Shown: one piece after another, positions 19,973 to 31,393 of the stretch
How positions within the stretch are numbered: position 1 is the first letter of the stretch
Layout of the letters: each line of letters begins with the position of its first letter
DNA from: Aerococcus sp.
GTDB lineage: Bacteria > Bacillota > Bacilli > Lactobacillales > Aerococcaceae
Length of the DNA: 64,000 bases
Assembly: GCA_022768285.1 (NCBI GenBank)
Contig: JALEMJ010000004.1
Location: 96,109 to 160,108 of the forward strand
Direction of reading: 5' to 3'
Made by a program: the position numbers and the translations under genes
The notes under the pieces: generated by a model
Seen by the model: only the letters and a program-made list of their open reading frames with translations
The model's database searches: none
What the model was told of the DNA's origin: nothing

Positions 19973-20135
19973 AGTGTTTTTTCTACATCAAAGGGCGTAG
20001 TGCGCGCTCAGGACTGTAGTGGCACAGGCTTCGACGTATGAGGTTGCGACACACCCGGGTACATTGTCATGACGGGGGCGTCGGGAATTTGTACCGAGCA
20101 AGTCATTAGATCATTATTGACGAGGAGGAAAACTC
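19973..20135 (+). promoter_or_regulatory. Structured leader of rpsJ (S10 operon)
   Basis: G+C-rich compared with its surroundings. A stem GGTACA (20058-20063) / TGTACC (20090-20095) encloses a small GACG-GGGG-CGTC hairpin (20071-20082). A further element lies upstream (about 19995-20056, with 'GACACACCCGG'). No terminator hairpin is seen, so control would be at translation or processing. SD GAGGAGGAAAAC precedes rpsJ. Probably a ribosomal-protein-binding leader; I cannot assign a named family. Confidence 0.5.
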
Positions 20136-20444
20136 ATGGCAAAACAAAAAATTAGAATTCGCTTGAAGTCTTACGAACATCGAGGATTGGATCAATCTGC
20201 TGAGAAGATCGTTGAGACGGCTAAACGTACTGGTGCACAAGTTTCTGGCCCAGTACCGTTGCCAACTGAACGCTCACTCTTTACGGTTATCCGTAGTCCA
20301 CACAAAGACAAAGACTCTCGTGAACAGTTTGAAATGCGTACACACAAACGCTTGATTGACATTGTCAACCCAACACCAAAAACTGTTGATGCATTGATGA
20401 AGTTAGATTTACCATCCGGTGTTGACATCGAAATCAAACTGTAG
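20136..20444 (+). CDS. rpsJ: 30S ribosomal protein S10
   Basis: 102 residues; '[20 protein letters not shown]' and '[20 protein letters not shown]' are diagnostic. It is the NusE component of antitermination and a 30S head protein. First gene of the S10 cluster. Confidence 0.98.
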   Translation: MAKQKIRIRLKSYEHRGLDQSAEKIVETAKRTGAQVSGPVPLPTERSLFTVIRSPHKDKDSREQFEMRTHKRLIDIVNPTPKTVDALMKLDLPSGVDIEIKL

Positions 20445-20516
20445 TGAGAAATAGGCGATATTTACTTTAATTCGTTAATCATATTGATTAAAAAATAAAT
20501 CTATGGAGGTGTAATC

Positions 20517-21149
20517 ATGACTAAAGGAATCTTAGGGAAAAAGGTTGGAATGACTCAGTACTTTAAAGAGTCTGGTGAACTCGTCCCAGTAACTGTTGTT
20601 GAAGCAGCACCTAACGTTGTTCTTCAAGTGAAGACGAACGAAACAGATGGCTACGAAGCTATTCAGTTAGGATTCGACGACAAACGCGACGTTTTATCTA
20701 ACCAACCTGAACAAGGTCATGTAAAGAAAGCAAACACGACGCCTAAGCGCTTCATTCGGGAAATCCGCGACGTAGAGCTTGGCGAGTACGAAGTAGGACA
20801 GGAAGTAACGGTAGAGACTTTCCAAGCTGGAGATATCGTAGACGTTACAGGAACTTCCAAAGGTAAAGGTTTCCAAGGGTCAATCAAACGTCATAACCAA
20901 CATCGTGGACCGATGGCTCATGGTTCTCACTACCACCGTGTTTCTGGTTCAATGGGTATGGCTTCAGATCCAGGACGCGTATTCAAAGGTAAGAAACTTC
21001 CTGGTCAAATGGGCGGTAAACGTATCACCGTTCAAAACCTTGAAATTGTTAAAGTTATTCCAGAAAAGAATGCTTTACTGATCAAAGGTAATGTGCCAGG
21101 ATCTAAAAAATCATTAGTCGTTATCGAAACGGCAAATAGTGCTAAATAA
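20517..21149 (+). CDS. rplC: 50S ribosomal protein L3
   Basis: 210 residues; '[20 protein letters not shown]', '[15 protein letters not shown]' and the loop around '[14 protein letters not shown]' that reaches the peptidyl-transferase centre. SD TGGAGGTG. The preceding 72-nt gap is one of the longest inside this gene run and shows no clear promoter. Confidence 0.98.
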   Translation: MTKGILGKKVGMTQYFKESGELVPVTVVEAAPNVVLQVKTNETDGYEAIQLGFDDKRDVLSNQPEQGHVKKANTTPKRFIREIRDVELGEYEVGQEVTVETFQAGDIVDVTGTSKGKGFQGSIKRHNQHRGPMAHGSHYHRVSGSMGMASDPGRVFKGKKLPGQMGGKRITVQNLEIVKVIPEKNALLIKGNVPGSKKSLVVIETANSAK

Positions 21150-21172
21150 TTTTTAGGAAAGGAGGAAAATCG

Positions 21173-21796
21173 ATGGTACAAGTTAAATTATTCAATCAAA
21201 CCGGTAATGAAGCAGGAAACATTGAATTATCAGACGAAATTTTTGCAATCGAACCAAACGAAAATGCAATTACTGATACAATCTTGATGATTCGTGCTTC
21301 TAAACGTCAGGGGACACACGCTACTAAGAACCGTTCAGCTGTTCGCGGTGGTGGCCGTAAACCATGGCGTCAAAAAGGAACTGGCCGTGCACGTCAAGGT
21401 TCCATTCGTTCCCCACAATGGGTCGGTGGTGGTACTGTATTTGGTCCAACACCACGCAGTTACGCATACAAGTTACCACGTAAGGTTCGTCGCTTAGCAT
21501 TACGTTCTGCACTTTCTCGCAAGGTAGCAAACGATCAGTTAATTGTGATTGATGAATTACAATTCGACGCACCTAAGACTAAAGACTTCAAGAAGTTGTT
21601 AGATACTGTTGGAGCTGACAAGAAGGCATTAGTAGTTATCGACAAAGACAACGAAAATGCCGTTCGCTCCGCGCGCAACTTAGCCCAAGCTACGCTGGTT
21701 GATGAGAACCATGTTAATGTTTATGATCTTGAAAACAGTGACAAAGTCATCATCACGCGTTCCGCACTTTCTAATGTAGAGGAGGCGTTAGCATAA
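21173..21796 (+). CDS. rplD: 50S ribosomal protein L4
   Basis: 207 residues. The conserved tunnel-lining loop is '[19 protein letters not shown]' (residues ~58-76). In enterobacteria L4 represses its own operon; whether it acts on the leader here is untested. It overlaps rplW by 1 nt, and the rplW ribosome site (GAGGAGGCG) lies inside its last codons. Confidence 0.98.
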   Translation: MVQVKLFNQTGNEAGNIELSDEIFAIEPNENAITDTILMIRASKRQGTHATKNRSAVRGGGRKPWRQKGTGRARQGSIRSPQWVGGGTVFGPTPRSYAYKLPRKVRRLALRSALSRKVANDQLIVIDELQFDAPKTKDFKKLLDTVGADKKALVVIDKDNENAVRSARNLAQATLVDENHVNVYDLENSDKVIITRSALSNVEEALA

Positions 21797-22095
21797 TGCA
21801 TGCAGAAGACGTCATTATTCGTCCAGTAATTACTGAGAAGAGTATGGACGCTATGGATGAGGATAAATACACTTTTGAAGTATCAATCCATGCATCAAAA
21901 TCACGCGTCAGACAAGCAATCGAAGAACTCTTTGATGTTAAAGTAAAAAACGTGAACATCGTTAATGTCCACGCTAAGAAGAAACGTGTTGGACAATACA
22001 CGGGTAAAACGGCTCGTCGCCGTAAAGCTATCGTAACGCTAGCTGAAGGTGACAGCATCGAAATTTTCCCAACAACCCAGGATAACGAAGAATAG
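21796..22095 (+). CDS. rplW: 50S ribosomal protein L23
   Basis: 99 residues, located at the polypeptide exit and docking site for trigger factor and SRP. '[20 protein letters not shown]' and '[20 protein letters not shown]' match the family. It overlaps rplD by one base. Confidence 0.98.
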   Translation: MHAEDVIIRPVITEKSMDAMDEDKYTFEVSIHASKSRVRQAIEELFDVKVKNVNIVNVHAKKKRVGQYTGKTARRRKAIVTLAEGDSIEIFPTTQDNEE

Positions 22096-22106
22096 GAGGA
22101 ATCGTC

Positions 22107-22946
22107 TTGGCTATTAAAGTATACAAAGCGACATCAAATGGACGTCGTAATATGACGGGTTACGATTTCTCAGAGATTACTAAATCAAAACCTGAAAAAT
22201 CGTTATTAGAATCCCAATCAAAACGTGCTGGTCGTAACAACCAAGGCCGTATCACTGTGCGTCACCAAGGTGGTGGCCACAAACAGGCTTACCGTTTAGT
22301 TGACTTTAAGCGTCGTCACGATGGCGTTGAGGGTATTGTTAAAGCGGTAGAATATGATCCGAATCGTTCAGCTAACATCGCTTTGATCCAATACACTGAT
22401 GGTGTGAAGAGCTACATCATTCACCCACGTGGATTAAAAGTTGGTGACCGCATTGTTTCTGGTGATGCTGTCGACATTAAAGTTGGTAACGCAATGATGT
22501 TGAAGAACATCCCGGCAGGTACCCTTATCCACAACATTGAATTAAAGCCTGGTAAGGGTGGCGAATTAGTACGCGCTGCTGGTACAAGCGCACAAGTGCT
22601 TGGTCGTGAAGATGGTAGCAAATACACCTTGGTAAAATTGTCATCTGGTGAAACACGCTTTGTCTTAAATACCGCACGTGCAACAGTCGGTGCTGTTGGT
22701 AATGAACAACACGAATTAGTAAATGTTGGTAAAGCTGGTCGTAAGCGTTGGTTAGGTAAACGTCCTACTGTTCGCGGTTCGGTAATGAACCCTAATGATC
22801 ACCCTCATGGTGGTGGTGAAGGTCGTGCACCAATCGGTTTGAAACACCAGAAGACACCTTGGGGTAAACCGGCTCGTGGTGTTAAGACACGTAAAGGTAA
22901 GGCACGTTCTAACAAATTGATCGTTCGCCGTCGTAACAGCAAATAA
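22107..22946 (+). CDS. rplB: 50S ribosomal protein L2
   Basis: 279 residues, core 50S protein needed for subunit association and peptidyl transfer. '[20 protein letters not shown]', '[18 protein letters not shown]' and the C-terminal '[18 protein letters not shown]' are typical. TTG start: it is 8 nt after TAGGAGGA and gives the family N-terminus. Confidence 0.97.
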   Translation: MAIKVYKATSNGRRNMTGYDFSEITKSKPEKSLLESQSKRAGRNNQGRITVRHQGGGHKQAYRLVDFKRRHDGVEGIVKAVEYDPNRSANIALIQYTDGVKSYIIHPRGLKVGDRIVSGDAVDIKVGNAMMLKNIPAGTLIHNIELKPGKGGELVRAAGTSAQVLGREDGSKYTLVKLSSGETRFVLNTARATVGAVGNEQHELVNVGKAGRKRWLGKRPTVRGSVMNPNDHPHGGGEGRAPIGLKHQKTPWGKPARGVKTRKGKARSNKLIVRRRNSK

Positions 22947-22973
22947 GCGCTGATAAAGAAAGGAGTTTAGAGA

Positions 22974-23255
22974 ATGAGTCGTAGTGTAAAAAAAGGACCT
23001 TTTATTGATGAACACTTACGTAAAAAGGTAGAAGCACAGCAGGGTGCTTCAAAGAAACAAGTCATTAAAACTTGGTCACGACGTTCAACAATCTTCCCTA
23101 ATTTTATTGGGCTGACGATTGCCGTTCATGACGGACGCAAGCATGTTCCGGTCTACATTCAGGAAGACATGGTAGGCCACAAATTAGGTGAATTTGTGCC
23201 AACACGTACTTTCCGTGGACACGCTAAAGAAGACAAGAAAACCACAGCTCGCTAA
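22974..23255 (+). CDS. rpsS: 30S ribosomal protein S19
   Basis: 93 residues; '[15 protein letters not shown]' and '[17 protein letters not shown]'. A head protein near the A-site tRNA. SD AAAGGAGTTTAGAG. Confidence 0.98.
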   Translation: MSRSVKKGPFIDEHLRKKVEAQQGASKKQVIKTWSRRSTIFPNFIGLTIAVHDGRKHVPVYIQEDMVGHKLGEFVPTRTFRGHAKEDKKTTAR

Positions 23256-23276
23256 TCGGAGAGGAGGAAACAATAA

Positions 23277-23633
23277 ATGGTAGAAGCAATTAATACTGCT
23301 CGTGCAACTGCAAGAACAGTTCGTATTACTGCACGTAAAGCTCGCTTAGTTATCGACTTGATCCGTAATAAGCCGGTTGGCGAAGCTATTGCTATCTTAG
23401 AGAATACACCTCGTTCAGCATCTCCGATTATCGAAAAAGTTTTGAAATCGGCGATCGCTAATGCAGAACATAACTTTGATCTTGATGTTACTCGCCTCTA
23501 CATCAGCAAAGCATATGCTGATGAAGGACCAACGATGAAACGTTTCCGTCCACGTGCGAAAGGTGCTGCTTCAGGCATCAACAAACGTACGAGTCACATT
23601 ACCATCGAAGTTAAAGAAGCAGAGGAGGAATAA
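23277..23633 (+). CDS. rplV: 50S ribosomal protein L22
   Basis: 118 residues; '[20 protein letters not shown]' and the tunnel β-hairpin '[20 protein letters not shown]', the region altered in macrolide resistance. The last codons (GAGGAGGAATAACC) carry the rpsC ribosome site. Confidence 0.98.
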   Translation: MVEAINTARATARTVRITARKARLVIDLIRNKPVGEAIAILENTPRSASPIIEKVLKSAIANAEHNFDLDVTRLYISKAYADEGPTMKRFRPRAKGAASGINKRTSHITIEVKEAEEE

Positions 23634-23636
23634 CCA

Positions 23637-24287
23637 GTGGGGCAAAAAATTAATCCAAGCGGCTTGCGTATTGGCGTCATTAAAGATTGGGATGCACGCT
23701 GGTATGCAGAAAAAGACTACGCTGATGTCTTAAACGAAGACCTTGAAATTCGTTCATACATCAATGAAAAATTGAGTGATGCATCAATCGCACGTGTTGA
23801 AATCGAACGTGCAGCAAACAAAGTCAACGTCAACATCCACACGGCTCGTCCAGGGATGGTTATTGGTCGTGGCGGCCAAGAGGTTGACAGTTTGAGACAA
23901 CACCTCAACAATTTGACTGGTAAGAACGTCCACATCAATGTTGTTGAAGTGAAGAAACCTGAATTGAGCGCGAAATTGGTTGGCGAAAACATTGCCGAAC
24001 AATTAGAAAACCGTGTAGCTTTCCGTCGTGCCATGAAACAAGCAATTTCTCGTACGATGCAAGCTGGTGCTAAAGGTATCAAAATTCAGGTTGCCGGTCG
24101 TTTGAACGGTGCTGATATGGCACGTATTGAAACATTAGTTGAAGGAACTGTTCCTTTACATACATTGCGTGCAGATATCGATTACGAACTTTCTGAGGCT
24201 GATACTCAGTACGGAATTATTGGTGTTAAGGTTTGGATCTTCCGTGGTGAAGTTCTCCCAACTGTAGCACAAGAAGAGGAGGATTAA
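23637..24287 (+). CDS. rpsC: 30S ribosomal protein S3
   Basis: 216 residues, mRNA-entry protein with helicase role. '[19 protein letters not shown]' and the KH domain '[17 protein letters not shown]'. GTG start 3 nt after the rplV stop. Confidence 0.98.
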   Translation: MGQKINPSGLRIGVIKDWDARWYAEKDYADVLNEDLEIRSYINEKLSDASIARVEIERAANKVNVNIHTARPGMVIGRGGQEVDSLRQHLNNLTGKNVHINVVEVKKPELSAKLVGENIAEQLENRVAFRRAMKQAISRTMQAGAKGIKIQVAGRLNGADMARIETLVEGTVPLHTLRADIDYELSEADTQYGIIGVKVWIFRGEVLPTVAQEEED

Positions 24288-24289
24288 GC

Positions 24290-24718
24290 GTGTTAGTACC
24301 TAAACGTGTAAAATACAGACGTGAACACCGCGGTAAAATGCGCGGCGAAGCTAAAGGTGGCAAAGAAGTTGCTTATGGTGAATACGGCTTACAAGCGTTA
24401 GATTCTAAATGGATTACTAACCGTCAGATCGAGGCAGCACGTATTGCTATGACACGTTACATGAAACGTGGCGGTAAAGTCTGGATCAAGATCTTTCCTC
24501 ATAAATCTTATACGTCTAAAGCTATCGGTGTTCGTATGGGTTCCGGGAAAGGTGCCCCAGAAGGCTGGGTATCTCCGGTAAAACGAGGCAAGATTTTATT
24601 TGAAGTCGGTGGTGTTCCTGAAGAGGTAGCCCGTGAAGCATTGCGTTTAGCATCTCACAAATTACCTATTCGAACGAAATTTGTAACTCGTGGAATTGGT
24701 GGTGAATCGGATGAATAA
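24290..24718 (+). CDS. rplP: 50S ribosomal protein L16
   Basis: 142 residues; '[19 protein letters not shown]' and '[19 protein letters not shown]'. It organises the A-site region of the 50S. GTG start 2 nt after rpsC; 8-nt overlap with rpmC. Confidence 0.98.
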   Translation: MLVPKRVKYRREHRGKMRGEAKGGKEVAYGEYGLQALDSKWITNRQIEAARIAMTRYMKRGGKVWIKIFPHKSYTSKAIGVRMGSGKGAPEGWVSPVKRGKILFEVGGVPEEVAREALRLASHKLPIRTKFVTRGIGGESDE

Positions 24719-24908
24719 ATTTAAAGATTTAATCAATCTCTCAGCTGATGAATTGCTTAAACAAGAAAAAGAGTACAAGCAAGAGCTATTCAATCTTCGA
24801 TTCCAATTGGCCACTGGTCAATTAGAGGACACGGCGCGTATTCGTACAGTTAAGAAACAGATTGCACGAATTAAGACAGCGTTGCGTCAGCAAGAATTAG
24901 CAGAATAA
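24711..24908 (+). CDS. rpmC: 50S ribosomal protein L29
   Basis: 65 residues from ATG 24711 ('[18 protein letters not shown]'), overlapping rplP by 8 nt; an upstream in-frame extension to 24690 is not in the family. Two-helix exit-tunnel protein. Confidence 0.96.
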   Translation: MNKFKDLINLSADELLKQEKEYKQELFNLRFQLATGQLEDTARIRTVKKQIARIKTALRQQELAE

Positions 24909-24936
24909 TTCAATCAGTTAGGAGGGAATGACTAAA

Positions 24937-25203
24937 ATGGCAGAAGAACGTAAGCCACGTCGTATCTTACAAGGGCGCGTTGTTTCAGACAAAATGGATA
25001 AAACAATTGTGGTTCAGGTAGATACGTTCAAATTTCACCCGACATACGGGAAACGTATTAAATACTCTAAGAAATATAAAGCACATGATGAAAACAACGA
25101 AGCTAAGCTCAATGATGTTGTCCGTATCATGGAGACACGTCATCTCTCAAAGGACAAGTATTTCCGCTTAGTTGATATTGTTGAAAAATCAGTCATTATT
25201 TAA
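24937..25203 (+). CDS. rpsQ: 30S ribosomal protein S17
   Basis: 88 residues. I use ATG 24937 ('[20 protein letters not shown]'), 10 nt from AGGAGGG (24920-24926); the ATG at 24928 is too close to that site. OB-fold primary 16S rRNA binder. Last gene of the S10 part. Confidence 0.96.
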   Translation: MAEERKPRRILQGRVVSDKMDKTIVVQVDTFKFHPTYGKRIKYSKKYKAHDENNEAKLNDVVRIMETRHLSKDKYFRLVDIVEKSVII

Positions 25204-25227
25204 TGAGAACCGGAAGGAGGATATAGA

Positions 25228-25596
25228 ATGATTCAGACAGAGACACGTTTAAAAGTGGCAGATAATTCCGGGGCTCGTGAGGTTTTAACCATCAGCATTT
25301 TAGGTGGTTCTGGTCGTAAGACCGCTAATATCGGTGACGTGATTGTTGCAACTGTAAAGAGCGCTACACCTGGTGGCGTTGTTAAGAAAGGCGACGTCGT
25401 TAAAGCTGTTGTCGTTCGCTCTAAGAGTGGTGCGCACCGTCCAGATGGTTCTTATATCAAGTTCGATGAAAATGCATGTGTCATCATCCGTGATGATAAG
25501 ACGCCTCGCGGGACACGTATTTTTGGACCAGTAGCTCGCGAGTTGCGTGATAACAACTACATGCGTATTGTTTCGCTAGCTTCAGAGGTTATTTAA
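25228..25596 (+). CDS. rplN: 50S ribosomal protein L14
   Basis: 122 residues; '[20 protein letters not shown]' and '[20 protein letters not shown]'. First gene of the spc part. L14 forms an intersubunit bridge. SD GGAAGGAGGATATAG. No promoter is visible in the 24-nt gap. Confidence 0.98.
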   Translation: MIQTETRLKVADNSGAREVLTISILGGSGRKTANIGDVIVATVKSATPGGVVKKGDVVKAVVVRSKSGAHRPDGSYIKFDENACVIIRDDKTPRGTRIFGPVARELRDNNYMRIVSLASEVI

Positions 25597-25616
25597 TAGG
25601 AGAGGGGTGTCTATAA

Positions 25617-25925
25617 ATGCGAATTAAAACAGGTGATAAAGTAGAAATTATCTCAGGCAAGGATAAAGGTCACCAGGGAACAGTCACAAAAGTATTCCCT
25701 AAACGTGATCGCGTCATCGTTGAAGGCGCTAATCTCGTTAAGAAACACCAGCGCCCTTCTCAAAGTGATCCACAAGGTGGGATTCTTGAGATTGAAGCAC
25801 CGATCCACGTCTCCAATGTTCAGATTTTGGATCCAGAAACAAACGAAAAAACACGTATTGGCATCAAAGTAGAAGATGGCAAGAAAATCCGTGTTGCTCG
25901 CAAGTCAGGCAATAGCCTTGATTAA
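25617..25925 (+). CDS. rplX: 50S ribosomal protein L24
   Basis: 102 residues, KOW motif '[20 protein letters not shown]', early 50S assembly initiator. Confidence 0.98.
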   Translation: MRIKTGDKVEIISGKDKGHQGTVTKVFPKRDRVIVEGANLVKKHQRPSQSDPQGGILEIEAPIHVSNVQILDPETNEKTRIGIKVEDGKKIRVARKSGNSLD

Positions 25926-25948
25926 GAGAGAGGAGGAGTATTGGACTT

Positions 25949-26491
25949 ATGGCTAATCGCTTACAAGAAAAATATCAATCAGAAATTGTTTCAGCATTAA
26001 TCGATAAATTTGGTTACACCTCTCCAATGCAAGTACCTAAGGTTGACAAGATTGTGATCAACATGGGTGTTGGTGATGCTGTTTCTAACTCCAAAAACTT
26101 AGAAAATGCTGTTAATGAATTAACGAAAATTTCTGGTCAAAAACCAGTCATTACAAAAGCTAAGAAATCAATCGCCGGTTTCCGTCTACGTGAAGGAATG
26201 CCTATTGGTGCCAAAGTTACCTTGCGTGGTGAACGCATGTATGACTTCTTGGACAAATTGATTTCAGTATCATTGCCACGTGTACGTGATTTCCACGGTG
26301 TAAGCAAACGCTCATTTGATGGTCGCGGTAATTACACATTAGGTATTCGCGAACAGTTAATTTTCCCAGAAATTGACTTCGATGATGTTGATAAAGTACG
26401 TGGTATGGATATTGTCCTAGTAACAACGGCCGATACTGATGAAGAAGCGCGTGAATTATTAACGTTGCTCGGTATGCCGTTCCGTAAATAA
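25949..26491 (+). CDS. rplE: 50S ribosomal protein L5
   Basis: 180 residues; '[20 protein letters not shown]' and '[18 protein letters not shown]'. It binds 5S rRNA and touches P-site tRNA. SD AGAGGAGGAG. Confidence 0.98.
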   Translation: MANRLQEKYQSEIVSALIDKFGYTSPMQVPKVDKIVINMGVGDAVSNSKNLENAVNELTKISGQKPVITKAKKSIAGFRLREGMPIGAKVTLRGERMYDFLDKLISVSLPRVRDFHGVSKRSFDGRGNYTLGIREQLIFPEIDFDDVDKVRGMDIVLVTTADTDEEARELLTLLGMPFRK

Positions 26492-26511
26492 TCAATAGGG
26501 AGGTTTACATT

Positions 26512-26697
26512 TTGGCTAAAAAAGCAATGATCAATAAGAATCAACGTCCGGCTAAGTTCTCAACCCGTGAATATACACGTTGCCAACGTTGTGGACGTCC
26601 ACATTCTGTATACCGTAAGTTTGGCTTATGCCGTATTTGCCTTCGTGAACTCGCTCATGATGGACAATTACCAGGCGTTAAAAAAGCTAGCTGGTAA
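26512..26697 (+). CDS. rpsN: 30S ribosomal protein S14, zinc-binding type
   Basis: 61 residues with two C-x-x-C pairs ('[10 protein letters not shown]' and '[10 protein letters not shown]'), the short zinc (C+) form. TTG start, placed by the family N-terminus '[20 protein letters not shown]' and the GGGAGG site 8 nt upstream. Confidence 0.97.
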   Translation: MAKKAMINKNQRPAKFSTREYTRCQRCGRPHSVYRKFGLCRICLRELAHDGQLPGVKKASW

Positions 26698-26732
26698 GAG
26701 TGTCAGCGACGAACAAAAGGGGGTAAAACAGA

Positions 26733-27131
26733 ATGGTTATGACCGATCCAATTGCAGATTTCTTAACACGTATCCGCAATGCGAACACTGCACGTCATTC
26801 ACGTGTTGAAGTACCTGCTTCTAAGATGAAAACAGCTATTGCTAAAATCTTAGCCGACGAAGGGTACATTAAAGGCTACGAAATTATTGAAGATGACAAA
26901 CAGAATGTCATTCGCGTATTTATGAAATACGGCAATGACAACGAACGCGTAATCACCAACCTTAAGCGTATTTCTAAACCAGGTTTACGTGTTTATGCCA
27001 AAGGTGATGAAATTCCTAAGGTATTGAACGGCTTGGGTGTTGCGATTATTTCAACATCTGAAGGTGTCATTACTGACAAAGAAGCACGCGCCAAGAACAT
27101 TGGTGGCGAAGTCCTCGCTTATATTTGGTAA
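26733..27131 (+). CDS. rpsH: 30S ribosomal protein S8
   Basis: 132 residues, '[20 protein letters not shown]' as in Bacillus S8, which supports ATG 26733 over 26739; GGGGG is 9 nt upstream. In E. coli S8 represses the spc operon. C-terminal '[20 protein letters not shown]'. Confidence 0.98.
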   Translation: MVMTDPIADFLTRIRNANTARHSRVEVPASKMKTAIAKILADEGYIKGYEIIEDDKQNVIRVFMKYGNDNERVITNLKRISKPGLRVYAKGDEIPKVLNGLGVAIISTSEGVITDKEARAKNIGGEVLAYIW

Positions 27132-27157
27132 TACCTGAGATAGAAAGGAGCAGCTTA

Positions 27158-27694
27158 ATGAGTCGTGTAGGTTTAAAAGCGATTGAAGTCCCAAGTGATG
27201 TAACTGTTACGATTGATGGGACGACAGTTAACGTAAAAGGACCTAAAGGAGAACTAGAACGTACCTTTAGTCCAGTTGTTACGATTGCATTGAATGACAA
27301 CGTTCTGACTGTTGAACGTCAAAATGATGCAAAAGAAAGCCGCGCTCTTCACGGAACCACTCGTTCTTTGATCAACAATATGATCGAAGGGGCACATACC
27401 GGTTTCGAAAAGAAATTGGAACTTACTGGGGTTGGTTATCGTGCACAGATGCAAGGTAAAAAATTAGTGCTTCACGTCGGGTTATCACACGATGTTGAAT
27501 TCGAAGCACCAGAAGGCGTTGAAATTGAAGTGCCTTCTAACACTGAAATTACAGTTAAAGGGATCAACAAAGATACAGTTGGTCAATTAGCTGCTGATAT
27601 TCGTTCAACACGTTTACCAGAACCTTACAAGGGCAAAGGTATTCACTACGTTGGCGAACATATTATTCGTAAGGAAGGTAAAACTGGTAAATAG
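27158..27694 (+). CDS. rplF: 50S ribosomal protein L6
   Basis: 178 residues from ATG 27158 ('[20 protein letters not shown]'), with AAAGGAG 8 nt upstream; a longer in-frame GTG start at 27125 would overlap rpsH and is not in the family. Two tandem L6 folds; '[20 protein letters not shown]' closes it. Confidence 0.97.
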   Translation: MSRVGLKAIEVPSDVTVTIDGTTVNVKGPKGELERTFSPVVTIALNDNVLTVERQNDAKESRALHGTTRSLINNMIEGAHTGFEKKLELTGVGYRAQMQGKKLVLHVGLSHDVEFEAPEGVEIEVPSNTEITVKGINKDTVGQLAADIRSTRLPEPYKGKGIHYVGEHIIRKEGKTGK

Positions 27695-27745
27695 TCACAG
27701 GATTGTGATTATTTATTCGTTAAATTTTATAAAGAGGTGACTATT

Positions 27746-28099
27746 TTGATCAGTAAAGCCGATAAAAATAAGTTGCGTCAGAAACGTCACGGACGTCTTC
27801 GTCGTAATTTATCCGGAACAGCAGGGTGCCCACGCTTGAGCGTATTCCGCTCAAATAAACACATCTACGCGCAATTAATTGATGACGTAGCGGGTGTTAC
27901 GCTTGCCAGTGCCTCTGATGAAAAAGAATTAAACGTTGGAACTAAAACAGAAAATGCCCAGGCAGTAGGTAAAGCTATTGCAGAAAACGGCAAAGCAGCT
28001 GGCATTACTGAAGTTGTCTTTGACCGTGGCGGTTACCAATACCATGGCCGTGTTCAAGCACTTGCTGATGCTGCCAGAGAAAATGGTTTGAAATTCTAG
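27746..28099 (+). CDS. rplR: 50S ribosomal protein L18
   Basis: 117 residues from TTG 27746 ([17 protein letters not shown]), with AAGAGGTGA 5 nt upstream; the GTG at 27737 lies inside that ribosome site. 5S rRNA-binding protein; '[19 protein letters not shown]' and '[20 protein letters not shown]'. Confidence 0.96.
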   Translation: MISKADKNKLRQKRHGRLRRNLSGTAGCPRLSVFRSNKHIYAQLIDDVAGVTLASASDEKELNVGTKTENAQAVGKAIAENGKAAGITEVVFDRGGYQYHGRVQALADAARENGLKF

Positions 28100-28117
28100 A
28101 AAAAGGAGGACAGTAGA

Positions 28118-28636
28118 ATGGCTCAAAACTTGGAACAAACAAAAGATAATGTCAACGAACGCGATATTGAAGACCGTGTTGTAGCAATCAACCGTGTATC
28201 TAAAGTTGTTAAAGGTGGACGTCGTATGCGTTTCGCTGCTTTAGTTGTCGTTGGTGATAAGAATGGTCATGTTGGCTTCGGTACTGGTAAAGCAGCCGAG
28301 GTTCCAGCCGCAATCAATAAAGCTATCGAAGACGGCAAGAAGAACTTAATTACTGTACCACGTGCTGGAACAACCATTCCTCATGAAGTTATTGGTGAGT
28401 TTGACGGTGGTCAAGTGTTATTAAAACCTGCTAAACAGGGATCTGGAGTTGCTGCTGGTGGCCCAGTCCGTGCCGTCATCGAATTGGCTGGTATTTCCGA
28501 CATCACATCGAAGAACATCGGATCAAATACCCCGATTAGCATGGTTCGTGCAACAGTTCAAGGGCTGATGGGATTAAAATCACCTAAAGAAGTTGCCGAA
28601 TTACGCGGTAAGTCTGTTGAAGATTTGTTAGGTTAG
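28118..28636 (+). CDS. rpsE: 30S ribosomal protein S5
   Basis: 172 residues; '[20 protein letters not shown]' and '[20 protein letters not shown]'. Fidelity protein at the mRNA entry. SD AAAAGGAGGACAG. Confidence 0.98.
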   Translation: MAQNLEQTKDNVNERDIEDRVVAINRVSKVVKGGRRMRFAALVVVGDKNGHVGFGTGKAAEVPAAINKAIEDGKKNLITVPRAGTTIPHEVIGEFDGGQVLLKPAKQGSGVAAGGPVRAVIELAGISDITSKNIGSNTPISMVRATVQGLMGLKSPKEVAELRGKSVEDLLG

Positions 28637-28647
28637 GAGATTGACAC

Positions 28648-28830
28648 ATGGCTGAAATTAAAATCACTTTAAAACGCAGTTTCATTGGTCGTCCCGATGA
28701 TCAAATCAAAACCGCAAAAGCTTTGGGACTTACACGCCCGGGCCGCTCGGTTGTTAAAGAAAAAGATGCTGCGATTGAAGGCATGATCAACAAGATTTCA
28801 CATTTAGTTGAAGTTGAGGATGTTAAATAG
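28648..28830 (+). CDS. rpmD: 50S ribosomal protein L30
   Basis: 60 residues; '[19 protein letters not shown]' and '[12 protein letters not shown]'. Eleven nt after rpsE. Confidence 0.97.
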   Translation: MAEIKITLKRSFIGRPDDQIKTAKALGLTRPGRSVVKEKDAAIEGMINKISHLVEVEDVK

Positions 28831-28857
28831 TAAATTGAATTGAGGAGGTGCGAATAA

Positions 28858-29298
28858 ATGGCATTGCACAATTTAAAACCTGCAGAAGGATCACGTAAAA
28901 ACCGTAAACGTCTCGGACGCGGTTCCAGTTCTGGAACTGGTAAGACTTCTGGACGTGGTCAGAAAGGTCAGTTAGCACGTTCTGGTGGTAAGACGCGCTT
29001 AGGCTTCGAAGGTGGCCAGACGCCGTTGTACCGTCGTATTCCAAAACGTGGTTTTACAAAACCTAACCGTAAAGAGTATTCAATTATCAATGTTGAAGAC
29101 TTGAACGTCTTTGAAGATGGTAGCACGGTAGAACCAGCTGACTTTGTAGAAAAAGGTCTAATCAAGAACGAGAAGAACGATGTCAAAGTTTTGGGTTACG
29201 GTAAATTAGAACGTAAGCTGACAGTTAAGGCAGCAAAATTCTCTGCTTCTGCTCAATCTGACATTGAGGCTGTTGGGGGAAGTATTGAGGTGATCTAA
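28858..29298 (+). CDS. rplO: 50S ribosomal protein L15
   Basis: 146 residues; glycine-rich N-terminus '[20 protein letters not shown]', then '[18 protein letters not shown]'. Its stop overlaps the secY ATG by one base. Confidence 0.98.
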   Translation: MALHNLKPAEGSRKNRKRLGRGSSSGTGKTSGRGQKGQLARSGGKTRLGFEGGQTPLYRRIPKRGFTKPNRKEYSIINVEDLNVFEDGSTVEPADFVEKGLIKNEKNDVKVLGYGKLERKLTVKAAKFSASAQSDIEAVGGSIEVI

Positions 29299-30620
29299 TG
29301 TTCCACACTATTTCCGGAGCTTTTCGGGACAAGGACATTAGAAGACGACTTTTCTTCACATTGATAATGCTGATCTTATTTAGGATCGGTAGTCATATTA
29401 CCGTACCATTTGTTAATGCGGAGGCAGTCACAACGTTGGCTAATTCCGGATTATTTGGTTTATTGAACACATTCGGCGGTGGCGCGCTATCGAGTTATTC
29501 GATTTTCTCTTTAGGAGTCTCACCGTATATTACAGCTTCCATTGTGGTACAGCTGTTGCAGATGGATATCATTCCTGCATTCACAGAATGGTCCAAACAG
29601 GGTGAAGTTGGTCGTCGTAAATTAAATAGTTGGACACGATATATTTCAGTTGTTGTTGCCTTTGCACAAGCAATCGCGATTTCGCTCGGGTTCAACTCAC
29701 TCGCACAGTTCGGGTTGATTACGAATCCCGGGCTGTCTACTTATTTAATGATTGGCTTAATTATGACTGCCGGTTCGATGTTTACAGTCTGGATCGGGGA
29801 TCAAATTACAGCTAACGGTGTAGGTAATGGTACATCGATGATTATTTTTGCCGGTATCGTTTCCCGAGTGCCACGCGAAGTGATGACATTTGTTGATCAA
29901 TCGATTCTCGGCAAGTCGGGCGATGAGATGATGCAAAATATCGGGGTCTTAGCGATATTTATCGTCTTGATGATGCTCGCGATTGCATTCGTTGTTTACG
30001 TCAATCAGGCAGAACGACGTATACCAGTCTTATACTCTAAACGCGCGAATGTGGCGACTCAGCGTTCGCATTTGCCATTGAGTATTAATTCTGCTGGTGT
30101 GATTCCGGTTATTTTTGCTAGTTCGCTGATCATGGTGCCACAAACAATTTTGGGGCTATTAGCTGGTAAATTCGGTGATGCAAACTGGTATAAGATTGCG
30201 CTGCAGGTATTTAGTCTGCAGGAATTACCGGGTATTGCGTTATACGCATTCACGATTATCGTCTTTACATTCTTCTACGCACACATTCAGATTAACCCTG
30301 AACGTATTGCAGAGAATTTCCAGAAATCGGGAGCTTACATCCCGAGCGTTCGACCGGGTTTAACAACTGAGCGTTACATCTCCAAGATTTTGAACCGTCT
30401 GAGTACATTCGGTTCGGTATTCTTGATGGCTATCGCTACGGTGCCACTGCTTGTTTCATATATTCTCAAATTACCTCAAAATATCGCGTTAAGTGGAACG
30501 AGCCTTTTGATTGTTGTCGGTGTTGCACTTGATACCTATAAACAAATTGAAGGACGTTTGATTAAACATCAGTACGTCGGCTTTATCCATGATGGAGATT
30601 TAGAAGATGAGGAAGAGTAA
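29298..30620 (+). CDS. secY: Preprotein translocase subunit SecY
   Basis: 440 residues, ten-helix channel of the Sec translocon in the cytoplasmic membrane. N-terminal '[20 protein letters not shown]', plug and signature '[20 protein letters not shown]', '[17 protein letters not shown]'. Coupled to rplO (1-nt overlap) and adk (1-nt gap). Confidence 0.98.
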   Translation: MFHTISGAFRDKDIRRRLFFTLIMLILFRIGSHITVPFVNAEAVTTLANSGLFGLLNTFGGGALSSYSIFSLGVSPYITASIVVQLLQMDIIPAFTEWSKQGEVGRRKLNSWTRYISVVVAFAQAIAISLGFNSLAQFGLITNPGLSTYLMIGLIMTAGSMFTVWIGDQITANGVGNGTSMIIFAGIVSRVPREVMTFVDQSILGKSGDEMMQNIGVLAIFIVLMMLAIAFVVYVNQAERRIPVLYSKRANVATQRSHLPLSINSAGVIPVIFASSLIMVPQTILGLLAGKFGDANWYKIALQVFSLQELPGIALYAFTIIVFTFFYAHIQINPERIAENFQKSGAYIPSVRPGLTTERYISKILNRLSTFGSVFLMAIATVPLLVSYILKLPQNIALSGTSLLIVVGVALDTYKQIEGRLIKHQYVGFIHDGDLEDEEE

Positions 30621-30621
30621 T

Positions 30622-31275
30622 ATGAAACGTAATATAATCTTGATGGGATTGCCTGGCGCTGGCAAGGGCACTCAAGCTGAGCGCATTCAAAAAGCTTTCG
30701 GCATTCCACAGATTTCGACCGGGGATATGTTTAGAGAAGCTATGGCTGAGGGTACTGATCTCGGCCGTCAGGCACAAACATATATGGATGCTGGTAACCT
30801 CGTACCAGATGAGATCACTAATGGTATTGTTCAAGAACGCTTAGGTAAGACTGGCGAAGAAGGGTTCATGCTTGACGGTTTTCCAAGGACAATCAACCAA
30901 GCTGAAGCCCTGACTGACATCTTGGAGTCGCTCGCATTGCCACTCGATGCTGTCATTAACATTCAAGTGCCTGAAGAAACGCTAAAAGAACGTCTATCCG
31001 GACGTATCATCTGTGATAATTGTAAGGCAACTTATAACATTCACTTGAATCCGCCGAAGGTAGCTAATACATGTGATCGCTGTGGTGGACATGATTTCCA
31101 CCAACGTGAGGATGATAAGCCAGAAGTCGTAGAAAATCGTTTGGCAGTCAACAAGAAACAAATGGCACCAATTCTAGATTACTATGACGAGCAGCATGTA
31201 CTGGTTAATGTCGATGGCACTATCGGTATCGAAAATGTGTTTAACACGATTCAGGATATACTAGAAGATAACTAA
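30622..31275 (+). CDS. adk: Adenylate kinase, zinc-binding
   Basis: 217 residues from ATG 30622 ([18 protein letters not shown]-loop at 9-17), with GAGGAAGAG just upstream inside the secY end; the ATG at 30607 has no room for a site. The LID domain carries four Cys (131, 134, 151, 154), the structural zinc site of Gram-positive enzymes. In Bacillus a methionine aminopeptidase gene (map) follows; here infA comes next. Confidence 0.97.
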   Translation: MKRNIILMGLPGAGKGTQAERIQKAFGIPQISTGDMFREAMAEGTDLGRQAQTYMDAGNLVPDEITNGIVQERLGKTGEEGFMLDGFPRTINQAEALTDILESLALPLDAVINIQVPEETLKERLSGRIICDNCKATYNIHLNPPKVANTCDRCGGHDFHQREDDKPEVVENRLAVNKKQMAPILDYYDEQHVLVNVDGTIGIENVFNTIQDILEDN

Positions 31276-31393
31276 AAAGTTGCGTTATCCTTTTTAGTAT
31301 GTTATTCTTCTCTGGTTAAACAACCCTATGACCAAGATCTATCCGTGTCATCGTTGGGAATACCGGCGCTTTTTATAAATAGGAGGTAGCCTT

